Assembly (NCBI RefSeq): GCF_014648995.1
Contig: NZ_BMSE01000004.1
Location: forward strand, 310,001 to 374,000
Length of the DNA stretch: 64,000 bases
Direction of reading: 5' to 3'
Origin: Streptomyces massasporeus
GTDB lineage: Bacteria > Actinomycetota > Actinomycetes > Streptomycetales > Streptomycetaceae
Of the stretch, positions 1 through 10,998 are shown in pieces. Made by a program: the position numbers and the translations under genes. The stretch's first letter is position 1; every line of letters starts with the position of its first letter. The notes below the pieces were generated by a model. The model made no database searches. It was not told the origin of the DNA and was given only the letters and a program-made list of their open reading frames with translations.

Positions 1-26
1 ACGGCCCCGCGATACGCGGGAGCCGT
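1..26. terminator. GC-rich hairpin downstream of tal
   Basis: Bases 1-11 and 15-26 are almost perfectly complementary (ACGGC/GCCGT outer arms, CCCGCG/CGCGGG inner arms, one bulged A, ATA loop). It lies 42 bases past the transaldolase stop on the minus strand, so it may end that transcript or separate it from the next gene outside the window. There is no clear T tract, which is usual in Streptomyces. Confidence 0.45.
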
Positions 27-68
27 CGGTCAGCGGGGTCACGCAGCGGGTTGCTGCTCGACACCTGT

Positions 69-1187
69 TCAGCCCTCCGAGGGGGCGAGGCGCTTGAGCT
101 CGGCCTCGGTCGACTTCAGCAGGTCGGTCCAGGAGGCCTCGAACTTCTCGACGCCCTCCTCCTCCAGCAGCTGGACCACGTCGTCGTACTTGATCCCGAG
201 CTTCTCGACCGCGTCGAGGTCGGCGCGGGCCTGCTCGTACGTGCCGGAGACGGCGTTGCCGCGGATCTCGCCCTGCTCCTCCGTGGCGAACAGGGTCGCC
301 TCCGGCATGGTGTTCACCGTGTTGGGAGCGACCAGCTCGTCGACGTACAGGGTGGGCTTGTACGCCTTGTCCTTGACGCCGGTGGACGCCCACAGCGGAC
401 GCTGCTTGTTGGCGCCCGCCTTCTCCAGGGCGCTCCAGCGGTCCGAGGAGAAGACCTCCTCGTACGCCTGGTAGGCCAGCCGGGCGTTGGCGACGCCGGC
501 CTTGCCGCGCGCGGCCTTGGCCTCCTCGGTGCCCAGCGCGTCGATCCGCTTGTCGATCTCGGTGTCCACGCGGGACACGAAGAACGACGCCACGGAGTGG
601 ATCTGCGACAGGTCCAGGCCGCGCTCCTTGGCCTTCTCCAGGCCCTCCAGGAACGCGTCCATGACCAGGCGGTAGCGCTCCAGCGAGAAGATCAGCGTGA
701 CGTTGACGCTGATGCCCAGGCCGATGGTCTCGGCGATGGCCGGGATGCCCGCCTCGGTCGCCGGGATCTTGATGAGCGTGTTGGGCCGGTCCACCAGCCA
801 GGCGAGCTGCTTGGCCTCGGCGACCGTCGCCCGCGTGTTGTGCGCCAGGCGCGGGTCGACCTCGATCGAGACCCGGCCGTCCTTGCCGCCGGTGGCGTCG
901 AAGACCGGGCGCAGGATGTCGGCGGCGTCACGGACGTCCGCCGTCGTGATCATGCGGATGGCCTCTTCGACGGTGACCTTGCGGGCGGCGAGGTCGGTCA
1001 GCTGCGTGTCGTAGCCGTCGCCCTGCGAGATCGCCTTCTGGAAGATCGACGGATTGGTGGTGACGCCCACGACGTGCTGCTGGTCGATCAGCTCGGCGAG
1101 GTTGCCGGACGTGATCCGCTTGCGCGACAGGTCGTCCAGCCAGATCGCCACGCCTTCCTCGGAGAGGCGCTTGAGTGCGTCTGTCAT
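69..1187 (-). CDS. tal: transaldolase
   Basis: This 372-residue protein transfers a dihydroxyacetone unit between sugar phosphates in the non-oxidative pentose phosphate pathway in the cytoplasm. The family motif VTTNPSIF is at residues 42-49, and the Schiff-base lysine is K140 in LIKIPAT. The length is normal for actinobacterial transaldolases of about 370 residues. I chose the ATG at 1187 because homology begins at [12 protein letters not shown] and a GGA-rich stretch precedes it; the frame stays open further upstream, into the end of tkt, but without conserved sequence. It lies 34 bases after tkt on the same strand, so the two are probably co-transcribed. Confidence 0.95.
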   Translation of the reverse strand: MTDALKRLSEEGVAIWLDDLSRKRITSGNLAELIDQQHVVGVTTNPSIFQKAISQGDGYDTQLTDLAARKVTVEEAIRMITTADVRDAADILRPVFDATGGKDGRVSIEVDPRLAHNTRATVAEAKQLAWLVDRPNTLIKIPATEAGIPAIAETIGLGISVNVTLIFSLERYRLVMDAFLEGLEKAKERGLDLSQIHSVASFFVSRVDTEIDKRIDALGTEEAKAARGKAGVANARLAYQAYEEVFSSDRWSALEKAGANKQRPLWASTGVKDKAYKPTLYVDELVAPNTVNTMPEATLFATEEQGEIRGNAVSGTYEQARADLDAVEKLGIKYDDVVQLLEEEGVEKFEASWTDLLKSTEAELKRLAPSEG

Positions 1188-1221
1188 GGAAATTCCATCT
1201 CCTACGTGTCGTGTATAAGCG

Positions 1222-3309
<2,088 letters not shown>

Positions 3310-3662
3310 CCTGGGTCAGGGCTCCTCTCCACATGTCGGATGCCGGTGTATCGGGGCGCCCACCGGCCGCAGTCGAGCCTACCCCCGTGGGACGTGCGTT
3401 TTTTCGAGTCACTCCAGAGTGCCGGGGCTGATCCCGATCCGCTTCCCGACTGGGCCGTACCGCGTTCGACAGGTGAATACGGAGCCGCTCATCCGGGTGC
3501 TCAATCGAGCTTCGAAGCGCCCTTCCGAAGGCGTCCGCCAACACGAGCCGACCCCCGCGAATGTCCGAGTCTGGGCAACGTCTAAAGTGGCGTGGTACGC
3601 GCGAGCCTTTACCGGGACTTCACAGCGGTGAGGCTTGCTGGGATGTCTCTGTAGGGGTGTGC
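3310..3662. other. divergent tkt/ctaB intergenic region
   Basis: These 353 bases hold the promoters of both divergent genes. On the plus strand a TAAAGT hexamer at 3583-3588 could be a -10 element for ctaB, which would give a leader of about 70 bases. On the minus strand TAGGCT (3376-3381) is a possible tkt -10. No convincing -35 partner is seen for either. I see no gene or repeat here. Confidence 0.4.
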
Positions 3663-4610
3663 GTGACGGCCGTTGAATCCCGTCCAGCGGGGATGACCGG
3701 GGCGGACCAGAGCCCGGCCCACCGGCCGCTCGGGGCCCGTGTCATGGCATTCGTGGCTCTCACCAAGCCGCGGATCATCGAACTGCTGCTGATCACCACG
3801 GTGCCGGTGATGTTCCTGGCGCAGCAGGGCGTGCCCGACCTGACGCTGGTGCTGCTGACGTGCCTCGGCGGCTACCTGTCCGCGGGCGGCGCCAACGCGC
3901 TCAACATGTACATCGACCGCGACATCGACGCGCTGATGGACCGCACCTCGCAGCGCCCGCTGGTCACCGGCATGGTCAGCCCGCGTGAGTGCCTGGCCTT
4001 CGGCATCACCCTGGCCATCACGTCCACCCTGCTCTTCGGCCTCACGGTGAACTGGCTGAGCGCCTGGCTCGCCCTCGGCGCGCTCCTCTTCTACGTGGTC
4101 GTCTACACGATGATCCTCAAGCGCCGTACCTCGCAGAACATCGTGTGGGGCGGCATCGCCGGCTGCCTGCCGGTGCTGATCGGCTGGTCCTCGGTCACGA
4201 ACTCGATGTCGTGGGCGCCGGTCATCCTCTTCATGGTCATGTTCTTCTGGACGCCGCCGCACTACTGGCCGCTGTCCATGAAGGTCAAGGAGGACTACGC
4301 GCGCGTCGGTGTGCCCATGCTGCCGGTGGTCGCCTCCAACAAGGTGGTCGCCAAGCAGATCGTGATCTACAGCTGGGTCATGGTCGCCGTCTCGCTCCTG
4401 CTGACCCCGCTCGGCTACACCGGCTGGTTCTACACCTCGGTCGCGCTGCTGGCGGGCGGCTTCTGGCTCTGGGAGGCGCACGGCCTGCAGAACCGCGCGA
4501 AGGCGGGGGTGACGGGCGCGAAGCTGAAGGAGATGCGCCTGTTCCACTGGTCGATCACCTACGTCTCGCTGCTGTTCGTGGCGGTCGCGGTCGACCCGTT
4601 CCTGCGCTGA
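3663..4610 (+). CDS. ctaB: protoheme IX farnesyltransferase (heme O synthase)
   Basis: This integral membrane prenyltransferase (315 residues) adds a farnesyl group to heme b to make heme O for cytochrome oxidase. It has the UbiA-family aspartate motif [15 protein letters not shown] at residues 81-95 and about eight to nine hydrophobic segments. The reading frame is open back to 3561, but GTG at 3663 has GTAGGGG six bases upstream and gives the usual family length. ctaA, the next step (heme O to heme A), is encoded 2 kb downstream on the opposite strand, so the two steps are clustered but not co-transcribed. Confidence 0.94.
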   Translation: MTAVESRPAGMTGADQSPAHRPLGARVMAFVALTKPRIIELLLITTVPVMFLAQQGVPDLTLVLLTCLGGYLSAGGANALNMYIDRDIDALMDRTSQRPLVTGMVSPRECLAFGITLAITSTLLFGLTVNWLSAWLALGALLFYVVVYTMILKRRTSQNIVWGGIAGCLPVLIGWSSVTNSMSWAPVILFMVMFFWTPPHYWPLSMKVKEDYARVGVPMLPVVASNKVVAKQIVIYSWVMVAVSLLLTPLGYTGWFYTSVALLAGGFWLWEAHGLQNRAKAGVTGAKLKEMRLFHWSITYVSLLFVAVAVDPFLR

Positions 4611-4676
4611 CGTACCGACGTACGTCACAGGCCCCTGCCCTCGCCAGTCGATCTACTCGTGAGTAGCATCCTGGCC

Positions 4677-5009
4677 ATGGCAGACACGCAGCAGGTTGAC
4701 CCGAAGGCCGAGCGCAAGGTGGCCCGGCTGGCCAAGCAGATCTCCTCCTTCTCCAAGGCCCACGGCGGTGCCGAGGGCCAGGTCGCCTACATCGGTGAGC
4801 GCGGCGCCCGCATCGTCCTGGTCGGCGAGGACGGCAACTGGGGCGACCTGGTCGCCCCCTCCCACGAGATCGCCGTGCAGGCCGTGGAGAAGTCGGGCAT
4901 CACGACCCACGAGTCCTTCGACGGCGAATTCGCGGCGAAGGTGAGGACGGGCCGCTACGAGTGGTCGCGGATGGCGGGGATCCAGGTGGGCGGCCCCAAG
5001 AACGACTGA
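4677..5009 (+). CDS. conserved actinobacterial protein of unknown function
   Basis: This 110-residue soluble protein starts MADTQQVDPKAERKVARLAK. It has a basic, helical N-terminus and a mixed alpha/beta C-terminal part rich in Asp, Glu and Gly. There are no membrane segments and no motif I can tie to a function. I chose the ATG at 4677 although an in-frame GTG exists at 4659. No Shine-Dalgarno is present before 4677, but TAGCAT (4664-4669) lies at -10 distance, which suggests a leaderless message. It sits alone between ctaB and an amidohydrolase gene. Confidence 0.75.
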   Translation: MADTQQVDPKAERKVARLAKQISSFSKAHGGAEGQVAYIGERGARIVLVGEDGNWGDLVAPSHEIAVQAVEKSGITTHESFDGEFAAKVRTGRYEWSRMAGIQVGGPKND

Positions 5010-5014
5010 CCTCA

Positions 5015-5068
5015 AGGGGCGCGGGGCTGTAGCGATGTGCGGCTCCGCCGCGTGGGCGCGACCAGCCA
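5015..5068. repeat. dispersed Streptomyces GC palindrome copy (1 of 4)
   Basis: The segment begins with an AGGGGCGCGGGG core and ends in GCGACCAGCCA. The same core recurs near 28961-28996, 46981-47011 and 56251-56273. It lies in the spacer between two genes. Such short intergenic repeats are common in Streptomyces chromosomes; their role is unknown. Confidence 0.7.
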
Positions 5069-5183
5069 AACCCGGTCCGCACCCGCCGCACGACATCGGC
5101 CGCCCACTCCGGGACCGCGACCTCGAACCCGGTTCACCCGTTAGGACCCGTAAGAACAACAGGGTCCACACCGGGAGGCCCGG

Positions 5184-6290
5184 ATGATCGAAACGCCGTC
5201 ACTGGTGGACCAGTACTGCCACGGAGTGCTCCGCACCGAGCTGGGCCTCGGCACCTTCGAGGCCCACCTCAGCCGCACCGAGGGCCCACCCGCCCCCGGC
5301 ACCACCCTCTTCGACACCCAGACCGGCTTCGCCGTGCGGCGCTGGTGCCCACCCCTGCTCGGCCTGGAACCGCACTGCACGCCCGCCCGCTACCTGGGCC
5401 GACGCCGGGAACTGGGCGTCCTGGAGTCCGGCCGCCGGCTCCTGCGCGGCAGCGGCATCACCACGTACCTGGTCGACACCGGCCTCCCCGGCGATCTGAC
5501 GGAACCCGGCGAGCTGGCCTCCGCCGGAGCCGCCGAGGCCCGCGAGATCGTGCGTCTGGAACTCCTCGCCGAGCAGGTCGCCGACACCTCCGGGACCGTC
5601 GAGTCCTTCCTCGCCAACCTCGCCGAGTCGGTGCACGCGGCCGCCGCCAACGCCGTCGCCTTCACCTCGGTCGCGGGCGTACGGCACGGCCTCGCGCTCG
5701 CGCCGGAGCCGCCCGGGCCGGGGGAGGTGCGCGGGGCGGCCGGCCGCTGGCTCGCCGGGCGCGGGGTCGGCGGGGAGCTGAGCGACCCGGTGCTGCTGCG
5801 GCATCTGCTGTGGAGCGCCGTCGCCTCCGGCCTGCCGCTCCAGCTGCACGCGGGGCTGGGCGCGCCGGGGCTGCGGATCGACCGTACGGACCCGGTACTG
5901 CTGACGGACTTCGTGCGGGCCACGGCCGGCCTGGGCACGGACCTCGTGCTGCTGCACGGCTACCCGTACCACCGGCACGCCGCCCATCTCGCCGGTGTCT
6001 TCCCGCACGTCCACGTCGACTGCGGCGCCGCCCTGGTCCGCACGGGCGCCCGGGCCGCGACCGTCCTCGCGGAGATCCTGGAGCTGGCCCCGTTCGGCAA
6101 GATCCTCTTCTCCACCGGGGCTCAGGGCCTGCCCGAACTGCACGTGGTGGGCGCCCGCCTGTTCCGTGAGGCCCTCGGCCGCGTGCTCGGCACCTGGGTG
6201 GCCGAGGGCGCCTGGTCACTCGCCGACGCGCAGCGGGTGGCGGGCATGCTGGCGTCGGGGAACGCGCGACGGGTGTACGGGCTCGACTAG
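5184..6290 (+). CDS. amidohydrolase-superfamily protein
   Basis: This 368-residue cytoplasmic protein has the layout of an amidohydrolase-2 metal-dependent TIM barrel. An early DQYCHGVL replaces the usual HxH strand-1 motif, and QLHAGLG and VLLHGYPYHRHAAH supply later histidines. The C-terminal segment ILFSTGAQGLPELHVVGARLF resembles the terminal strand of uronate-isomerase-like and FluG-type hydrolases. The first metal motif is degenerate, so catalysis is uncertain. ATG at 5184 follows GGGAGG. The TAG stop is part of a CTAG that flanks the MITE-like element. The substrate is unknown. Confidence 0.78.
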   Translation: MIETPSLVDQYCHGVLRTELGLGTFEAHLSRTEGPPAPGTTLFDTQTGFAVRRWCPPLLGLEPHCTPARYLGRRRELGVLESGRRLLRGSGITTYLVDTGLPGDLTEPGELASAGAAEAREIVRLELLAEQVADTSGTVESFLANLAESVHAAAANAVAFTSVAGVRHGLALAPEPPGPGEVRGAAGRWLAGRGVGGELSDPVLLRHLLWSAVASGLPLQLHAGLGAPGLRIDRTDPVLLTDFVRATAGLGTDLVLLHGYPYHRHAAHLAGVFPHVHVDCGAALVRTGARAATVLAEILELAPFGKILFSTGAQGLPELHVVGARLFREALGRVLGTWVAEGAWSLADAQRVAGMLASGNARRVYGLD

Positions 6291-6511
6291 GGCCTGTCGT
6301 TTGGATCAGGTCGCAGACGCGGGGCTTGGCACGCGCATCTGCCGCGTTGTCGTCAGTCGCCGACTCCCCCGAGCTCTCGACTCCGCTCGAGCAAGGGGGA
6401 CCCCCACCGCGTCGACTCCTTCCTCCGCCTTGCAGCTACACGCACCAAGCCCCGCTCACCGGCGTCGAGAAGCACCGCCGATTCCCTGCGACCTGATCCA
6501 AACGACAGACC
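6291..6511. mobile_element. MITE-like element with 25-bp terminal inverted repeats and CTAG flanks
   Basis: The two ends, 6291-6315 and 6487-6511, are inverted copies differing at one base (GGCCTGTCG against GGTCTGTCG, then TTTGGATCAGGTCGCA in both). A second inverted pair, GCGGGGCTTGG (6319-6329) and its complement (6445-6455), lies inside. CTAG stands on both sides (6287-6290, 6512-6515), as expected for a target duplication. There is no open reading frame inside. The centre carries a CCCCCGAGCTCTCGA palindromic block of a type also seen in the MFS gene near 51285. It is a non-autonomous element that needs a transposase from elsewhere. Confidence 0.75.
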
Positions 6512-7561
6512 CTAGGCCTTGGTCAGGGTGGCCTCGGCGGTGGGCCCGGGCAGGTCCACAGCGGCCTCCGGCCGCTCGCGCAGCGACAGCACCACCCGCA
6601 GCACCCAGATCCACATCACGGCCGAGCCGAGCATGTGCAGGCCGACCAGCACCTCGGGCAGGTCCGTGAAGTACTGGACGTAGCCGATGACGCCCTGCGC
6701 GAGCAGGATCAGGAACAGCTCGCGGGTGCGGTTCAGCGGGTTCCTGGGCGCGTCGACCGCCTTGAGGACGAACCACAGGGCGAACGTCAGCGTCACCACG
6801 ATCCACGCCAGCACGGCGTGCAGCTTGCTCACCGTCTCCCAGTCGACCGGCATTCGCTCGACCTCGCTGGAGTCGCCCGCGTGCGGGCCCGCGCCGGTGA
6901 CGACCGTGCCGACCAGGATGAGCAGGACGGCCGCCGCGACCAGGAACCACACCAGTTGCTGCACGGCCTTTCCGACCAGCGGGCGCGGCGCCGCGTCACC
7001 CTCCCGGCTGCGCTGCCACATCACCGTGGCCACCGCGATGAGCGCGGACGTCGCCACGAAGTGCGCCGCGACCGTGTACGGGTTGAGGCCGACCAGCACC
7101 ACGATGCCGCCGAGGATCGCGTTGCTCATCACGATCCAGAACTGCGCCCAGCCCAGCCGGACCAGACCGCGCCGGTACGGCTTCTGCGAGCGCGCGGCGA
7201 TGATCGCCCAGCCCACCGCGGCGCACAGCACGTACGTCAGCATGCGGTTGCCGAACTCGATGGCGCCGTGGAAGCCCATCTCGCTGGTCGCGGTGAGCGA
7301 GTCGTCGGTGCACTTGGGCCAGGTCGGGCAGCCCAGGCCCGAGCCGGTCAGCCGCACCGCGCCACCGGTGACGACGATGATCACCGACATCAGCAGCGCG
7401 GTGAGGGCCGCGCGCCGGACCGTCCGGGGTTCCGGGGTCCAGCGTTCGGCGATGAAGGCGAGCGGGTTGCGCAGGGCGGCCTTGGCGTCGGCGCGGGTCA
7501 CGTTTGGCACGCGAACCATCGTAGGCCGCCGCTTGTGCACGCTTTCACGAGGGTCCGTCAC
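6512..7561 (-). CDS. ctaA: heme A synthase (COX15 family)
   Basis: This 349-residue membrane protein oxidises heme O to heme A for the aa3 oxidase. It has about eight transmembrane helices and conserved histidines in the helices containing FHGAIEFGNR, AAHFVATSALI, SKLHAVLAW and VGLHMLGSAVM, the expected heme-ligand pattern. The CPTWPKC pair between the first helices matches the extracellular disulfide loop of the family. GTG at 7561 has GGAAGG eight bases upstream; a later ATG at 7519 has no ribosome site. The TAG stop lies in the CTAG flank of the MITE-like element. It follows the ABC exporter genes closely on the same strand. Confidence 0.93.
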   Translation of the reverse strand: MTDPRESVHKRRPTMVRVPNVTRADAKAALRNPLAFIAERWTPEPRTVRRAALTALLMSVIIVVTGGAVRLTGSGLGCPTWPKCTDDSLTATSEMGFHGAIEFGNRMLTYVLCAAVGWAIIAARSQKPYRRGLVRLGWAQFWIVMSNAILGGIVVLVGLNPYTVAAHFVATSALIAVATVMWQRSREGDAAPRPLVGKAVQQLVWFLVAAAVLLILVGTVVTGAGPHAGDSSEVERMPVDWETVSKLHAVLAWIVVTLTFALWFVLKAVDAPRNPLNRTRELFLILLAQGVIGYVQYFTDLPEVLVGLHMLGSAVMWIWVLRVVLSLRERPEAAVDLPGPTAEATLTKA

Positions 7562-7573
7562 AGGACACCTTCC

Positions 7574-8350
7574 CTACTCCCAGCGGAAGAACTTCCCGGC
7601 CGCCGCCAGCCCCACGACCGCCCACACGGCGAGGATCCCGAGGTCGCCCCAGGGCATCCCGGCGCCGTGCTGGAGCACGTCCCGCAGCCCGTCGGACAGG
7701 GCCGCGATCGGCAGCAGGCCCAGCACGTCCTGCGCGCCGGCGGGGAACTTGTCCAGCGGCACGATGACCCCGCCGCCGACGAGCAGCAGCAGGAACACCA
7801 GGTTGGCCGCGGCCAGCGTCGCCTCGGCCTTCAGCGTCCCGGCCATCAGCAGGCCCAGCCCCGAGAAGGCCGCCGTGCCGAGGACCAGGAGCAGCAGGAC
7901 GGCGACCGGGTTGCCCTGTGGCGACCAGCCGAGGGCGAAGGCGATCACCGTCAGCAGGATCACCTGGAGGATCTCGGTGACCAGGACGGACAGCGTCTTC
8001 GCCGTCATCAGGCCCCAGCGGGGCAGGGGCGAGGACGCGAGCCGCTTCAGCACGCCGTAGCGGCGCTCGAAGCCGGTGGCGATGGCCTGGCCGGTGAACG
8101 CCGTCGACATCACCGCGAGCGCGAGGATGCCGGGCGCGAGGAAGTCGACCGCCTCGCCGGCGCCGGTGTCGACGATGTCCACGGTGCTGAAGAGCACCAG
8201 GAGCAGGGTCGGGATGACGACGGTCAGCAGCAGCTGCTCGCCGTTGCGCAGCAGCATCTTCGTCTCGAGCGCGGCCTGAGCCGCGATCATGCGGGGGAGC
8301 GGGGCCGCGCCGGGCCTCGGCGTGTACATCCCGGTGCCGGTGGCGGTCAT
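7574..8350 (-). CDS. ABC-2 type transporter permease
   Basis: This 258-residue permease has six hydrophobic segments. The conserved ABC-2 loop is visible as GFERRYGVLKRLASSPLPR, followed by late helices around LGLLMAGTLKAEA. It is the membrane half of a DrrB-like exporter. The ATG at 8350 overlaps the TGA of the ATPase gene (ATGA), so the two are translationally coupled, and only 12 bases separate it from the ctaA start. The location beside ctaA and ctaB suggests a role linked to heme or the respiratory membrane, but drug or lipid export is equally possible from sequence alone. Confidence 0.9.
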   Translation of the reverse strand: MTATGTGMYTPRPGAAPLPRMIAAQAALETKMLLRNGEQLLLTVVIPTLLLVLFSTVDIVDTGAGEAVDFLAPGILALAVMSTAFTGQAIATGFERRYGVLKRLASSPLPRWGLMTAKTLSVLVTEILQVILLTVIAFALGWSPQGNPVAVLLLLVLGTAAFSGLGLLMAGTLKAEATLAAANLVFLLLLVGGGVIVPLDKFPAGAQDVLGLLPIAALSDGLRDVLQHGAGMPWGDLGILAVWAVVGLAAAGKFFRWE

Positions 8351-9270
8351 GAGCGCAGCTCCTTGCCGGTGAGCTCCAAGAAGACGTCCTCGAGGGTGTG
8401 GCGCTCCACCGAGATCCGCTCCGGCATCACGCCGTGCTGGGCGCACCAGGAGGTGACCGTGGCGAGCAGTTGCGGGTCGACCTTGCCGACGACCCGGTAG
8501 GAACCCGGCGTCAGCTCGGCTGCCGAGCAGTCGGCGGGCAGGGCCTTCAGCAGCGAGCCCACGTCGAGGCCGGGCCGGCCCGTGAAGCGGAGCGTGTTCT
8601 CGGCGCCGCCCCGGCACAGCTCCTCCGGGGAGCCGTGGGCGATGACCCGGCCGGCGTCGATGATCGCCACGTCGTCGGCGAGCTGCTCGGCCTCATCCAT
8701 GTAGTGGGTGGTGAGGATCACCGAGACGCCGTCCGCGCGCAGGTCCCGGACGAGGTCCCAGGTGGCGTGGCGGGCCTGGGGGTCGAGCCCGGCGGTGGGC
8801 TCGTCGAGGAAGACCAGTTCCGGTCGCCCGACCACGGCCATGGCCAGGGCGAGCCGCTGCTGCTGCCCGCCGGACAGCCGCCGGTACGTCGTACGGCCGC
8901 AGGAGCCGAGCCCCAGCCGCTCGATCAGCGCGTCCACGTCCAGCGGGTGCGCGTGCAGCCTGGCGACGTGGCGGAGCATCTCGTCGGCCCGGGAGCCCGA
9001 GTAGACGCCGCCGGACTGGAGCATCACGCCGATGCGGGGCCGCAGGGCGGCGGACTGTCTCACCGGGTCGAGGCCCAGGACGCGCACCGTGCCGGAATCC
9101 GGCTTCCGGTACCCCTCGCAGGTCTCGACCGTGGTTGTCTTGCCCGCCCCGTTGGGACCGAGCACGGCGGTCACACCCGCCCGGGCCACCAGGTCGAGCC
9201 CGTCCACCGCGGTCTTCGTGCCGTACCGCTTCACCAGGGCCTGGACCTGGACCACGGGCTCACTTCGCAT
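8347..9270 (-). CDS. ABC transporter ATP-binding protein
   Basis: This 307-residue ATPase powers the adjacent ABC-2 permease. It shows the Walker A motif GPNGAGKTT near residue 40, the signature LSGGQQQRLALAM, Walker B LVFLDEPTAGLDP and the switch histidine in ILTTHYMDEAEQ. The C-terminal 80 residues form the DrrA-like regulatory extension. There is no Shine-Dalgarno sequence before ATG 9270, but TAGACT (minus strand, about 9282-9287) is placed like a -10, so the message may be leaderless or very short-leadered. Confidence 0.92.
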   Translation of the reverse strand: MRSEPVVQVQALVKRYGTKTAVDGLDLVARAGVTAVLGPNGAGKTTTVETCEGYRKPDSGTVRVLGLDPVRQSAALRPRIGVMLQSGGVYSGSRADEMLRHVARLHAHPLDVDALIERLGLGSCGRTTYRRLSGGQQQRLALAMAVVGRPELVFLDEPTAGLDPQARHATWDLVRDLRADGVSVILTTHYMDEAEQLADDVAIIDAGRVIAHGSPEELCRGGAENTLRFTGRPGLDVGSLLKALPADCSAAELTPGSYRVVGKVDPQLLATVTSWCAQHGVMPERISVERHTLEDVFLELTGKELRS

Positions 9271-9319
9271 GGGTCCAGAGTCTAGGTAGGCGCGCGGTGG
9301 CCCGGACCGGGGGGTGCGG

Positions 9320-10114
9320 CTACTCCTCCTCGCGCGGCCGGTGCACCGCGAGCCACCGTTCGGCGTAGTCCACCGCGTCCTTCACCGGGAACAGCCGCGC
9401 CTCGGCGGCCCCGACCTTGCCGCGCACGACGGGACGGTCCCGTTCGAAGTCGTAGCCCAGCTCGTCGAAACGGTCCGAGCTGATCGACACCTCGGTCACG
9501 GTCTCCCAGCCTTCCGGGCCCGGGCGGCCCACGGCGACGATCGGGGACGGGATCCGGTACTCGGCCAGGTGGAAGCTCGTGCAGGAGGCGTAGCCGGCGC
9601 CGAGCAGCAGCACCCGGGCGTCCATCGCCTCCAGTTTCGCCAGCGGGCTGCGCTCGCCGAGCCGGCAGTCGGGCGCGTGCCCGTCGAGCACCTGCGCCGC
9701 GTGCGGGCCGAGCGCCGCGAACGAGGTCTGCGGGTGCGCGCTGCGCAGGGCGCCGGGCCAGGTCCGCACCGTCTCCGGGACGACGCCGACCCCGCGGGAG
9801 GGCGTGATCCGCGGGTCGTAGGCGGGCATGGTGGCGCGGATGGCCGCCCACCATTCCGGGGGCACGGGCGGGTTGCTCCACAGGGCCGGGTCGGACAGGT
9901 CGCCGGTCTGGGTGGGGACCACGAGCGTGCCCTCGGGGCCGAGGGCGTCGAGAAGTCCCTGCACCACCGCCACGGCCCCGCCGTTGACCCAGCCGAGGGC
10001 GCTGAGCGAGGAGTGCACGAGGAGGGTCTCGCCGGGGCTCACCCCGAGTTCGCCGAGCTGCGTCCGGAGCGTCTCGCGGGTGACAAGAGGGCCGGTCGGA
10101 GGGGGTGTGGGCAT
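9320..10114 (-). CDS. AAC(3)-family aminoglycoside N-acetyltransferase-like protein
   Basis: The 264-residue protein belongs to the antibiotic N-acetyltransferase fold that uses acetyl-CoA. It carries [10 protein letters not shown] near residue 35 and the family signature [11 protein letters not shown], which corresponds to the catalytic H-P-x-x-S-F region. Glutamate and histidine residues follow in [11 protein letters not shown]. Members include true AAC(3) resistance enzymes and chromosomal paralogues of unknown substrate, so resistance cannot be concluded. The start is taken at ATG 10114; ATG 10147 is an alternative with a GGTGG upstream. It is divergent from sufR. Confidence 0.85.
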   Translation of the reverse strand: MPTPPPTGPLVTRETLRTQLGELGVSPGETLLVHSSLSALGWVNGGAVAVVQGLLDALGPEGTLVVPTQTGDLSDPALWSNPPVPPEWWAAIRATMPAYDPRITPSRGVGVVPETVRTWPGALRSAHPQTSFAALGPHAAQVLDGHAPDCRLGERSPLAKLEAMDARVLLLGAGYASCTSFHLAEYRIPSPIVAVGRPGPEGWETVTEVSISSDRFDELGYDFERDRPVVRGKVGAAEARLFPVKDAVDYAERWLAVHRPREEE

Positions 10115-10189
10115 GGTTCCGGAGTGTCCCCGATGCGGCTGCCGCATGCCACCGGTTTGATCGATCAGAGATCGTTTCCGCAGGTCAGA

Positions 10190-10203
10190 TTAGGTTCACC
10201 TAA
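10190..10203. promoter_or_regulatory. iron-box-like inverted repeat
   Basis: TTAGGTTCACCTAA is a 14-base inverted repeat built from the TTAGGT and ACCTAA half-sites known from DtxR/IdeR/DmdR iron boxes. The usual 19-base box has a longer centre, so this is a shortened relative. It lies between the acetyltransferase gene and sufR, 73 bases before the sufR start. Confidence 0.35.
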
Positions 10204-10239
10204 GTGACGCAGGGCACCGTGGTGTGCGGCACACGCGGC

Positions 10240-10276
10240 TTGCCCGGTCCGGAAGAATTACGCAACAATGGCGTTG
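10240..10276 (+). promoter_or_regulatory. suf operon promoter and SufR operator (CAAC-N6-GTTG)
   Basis: CAAC at 10263-10266 and GTTG at 10273-10276 form the CAAC-N6-GTTG palindrome known for SufR sites. A possible -35 TTGCCC (10240-10245) lies 18 bases before AACAAT (10264-10269) as -10. This puts transcription start at or next to the GTG codon at 10276, with the operator over the -10 element. A repressor bound here would block initiation directly. Confidence 0.65.
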
Positions 10277-10998
10277 TGAAAAACGTCGGCGAGGCACCTC
10301 ACGAGGAGCTGGCGACCGGGGAGCGGTCCACCCGCAACCGGGTCGCGCGGTCCATCCTGGACCACGGCCCCTCGACCGTCGCCGAGCTCGCCGAGCGGCT
10401 GGGGCTCACCCAGGCGGCCGTGCGCCGGCACCTCGACGCCCTCACGGGCGACGGTGTCGTGGAGGCGCGCGAGCAGCGGGTGTACGGCGCGCGGACCCGA
10501 GGCCGGCCGGCCAAGGTGTTCGCCCTGACGGACTGCGGCCGGGACGCCTTCGACCAGTCGTACGACACGCTCGCGGCGGACGCCCTGCGCTGGATCGCCG
10601 ACCGCGAGGGAGGCGACGAGGCGATCGCCGCCTTCGCCCGCGCCAGGATCGCCGCCCAGGCGGGCACCTACCGCCGGGCGGTCGAGGGCGTCCCGCCCGA
10701 GAAGCGGGCCGAAGCGCTGGCCAAGGCCCTGAGCGCCGACGGGTACGCTGCTACGGCGCGCAGTGCGCCTCACCCGCAGAAGGGTGAGCAGCTCTGCCAG
10801 CACCACTGCCCGGTCGCCCACGTCGCCGAGCAGTTCCCGCAACTGTGCGAGGCGGAGACGGAATTTTTCGCCGAGCTGCTCGGTACGCACGTACAGCGGC
10901 TCGCCACCATCGCGCACGGCGACGGCGTCTGCACGACGTTCATCCCCAAGATTTCCCACAACGCATCTGCAAGCACGGCCGGGAGGAACCCCGCATGA
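10276..10998 (+). CDS. sufR: SufR, Fe-S cluster-sensing repressor of the suf operon
   Basis: This 240-residue regulator has an N-terminal winged helix ([20 protein letters not shown], residues 34-53) and a C-terminal cysteine region. Cysteines lie at 174, 178, 191 and 219, giving C178-x12-C191-x27-C219; the spot where cyanobacterial SufR has a middle cysteine is H205. Such proteins bind a [4Fe-4S] cluster and repress suf genes when clusters are plentiful. The GTG at 10276 lacks a Shine-Dalgarno sequence and coincides with the predicted transcription start, so it is probably leaderless. The stop overlaps the sufB start (ATGA). Confidence 0.9.
   Translation: MKNVGEAPHEELATGERSTRNRVARSILDHGPSTVAELAERLGLTQAAVRRHLDALTGDGVVEAREQRVYGARTRGRPAKVFALTDCGRDAFDQSYDTLAADALRWIADREGGDEAIAAFARARIAAQAGTYRRAVEGVPPEKRAEALAKALSADGYAATARSAPHPQKGEQLCQHHCPVAHVAEQFPQLCEAETEFFAELLGTHVQRLATIAHGDGVCTTFIPKISHNASASTAGRNPA

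Noticed and set aside
9320..10114. Proven aminoglycoside resistance gene
   Set aside because: The family is clear but many chromosomal members do not confer resistance; sequence alone cannot decide.
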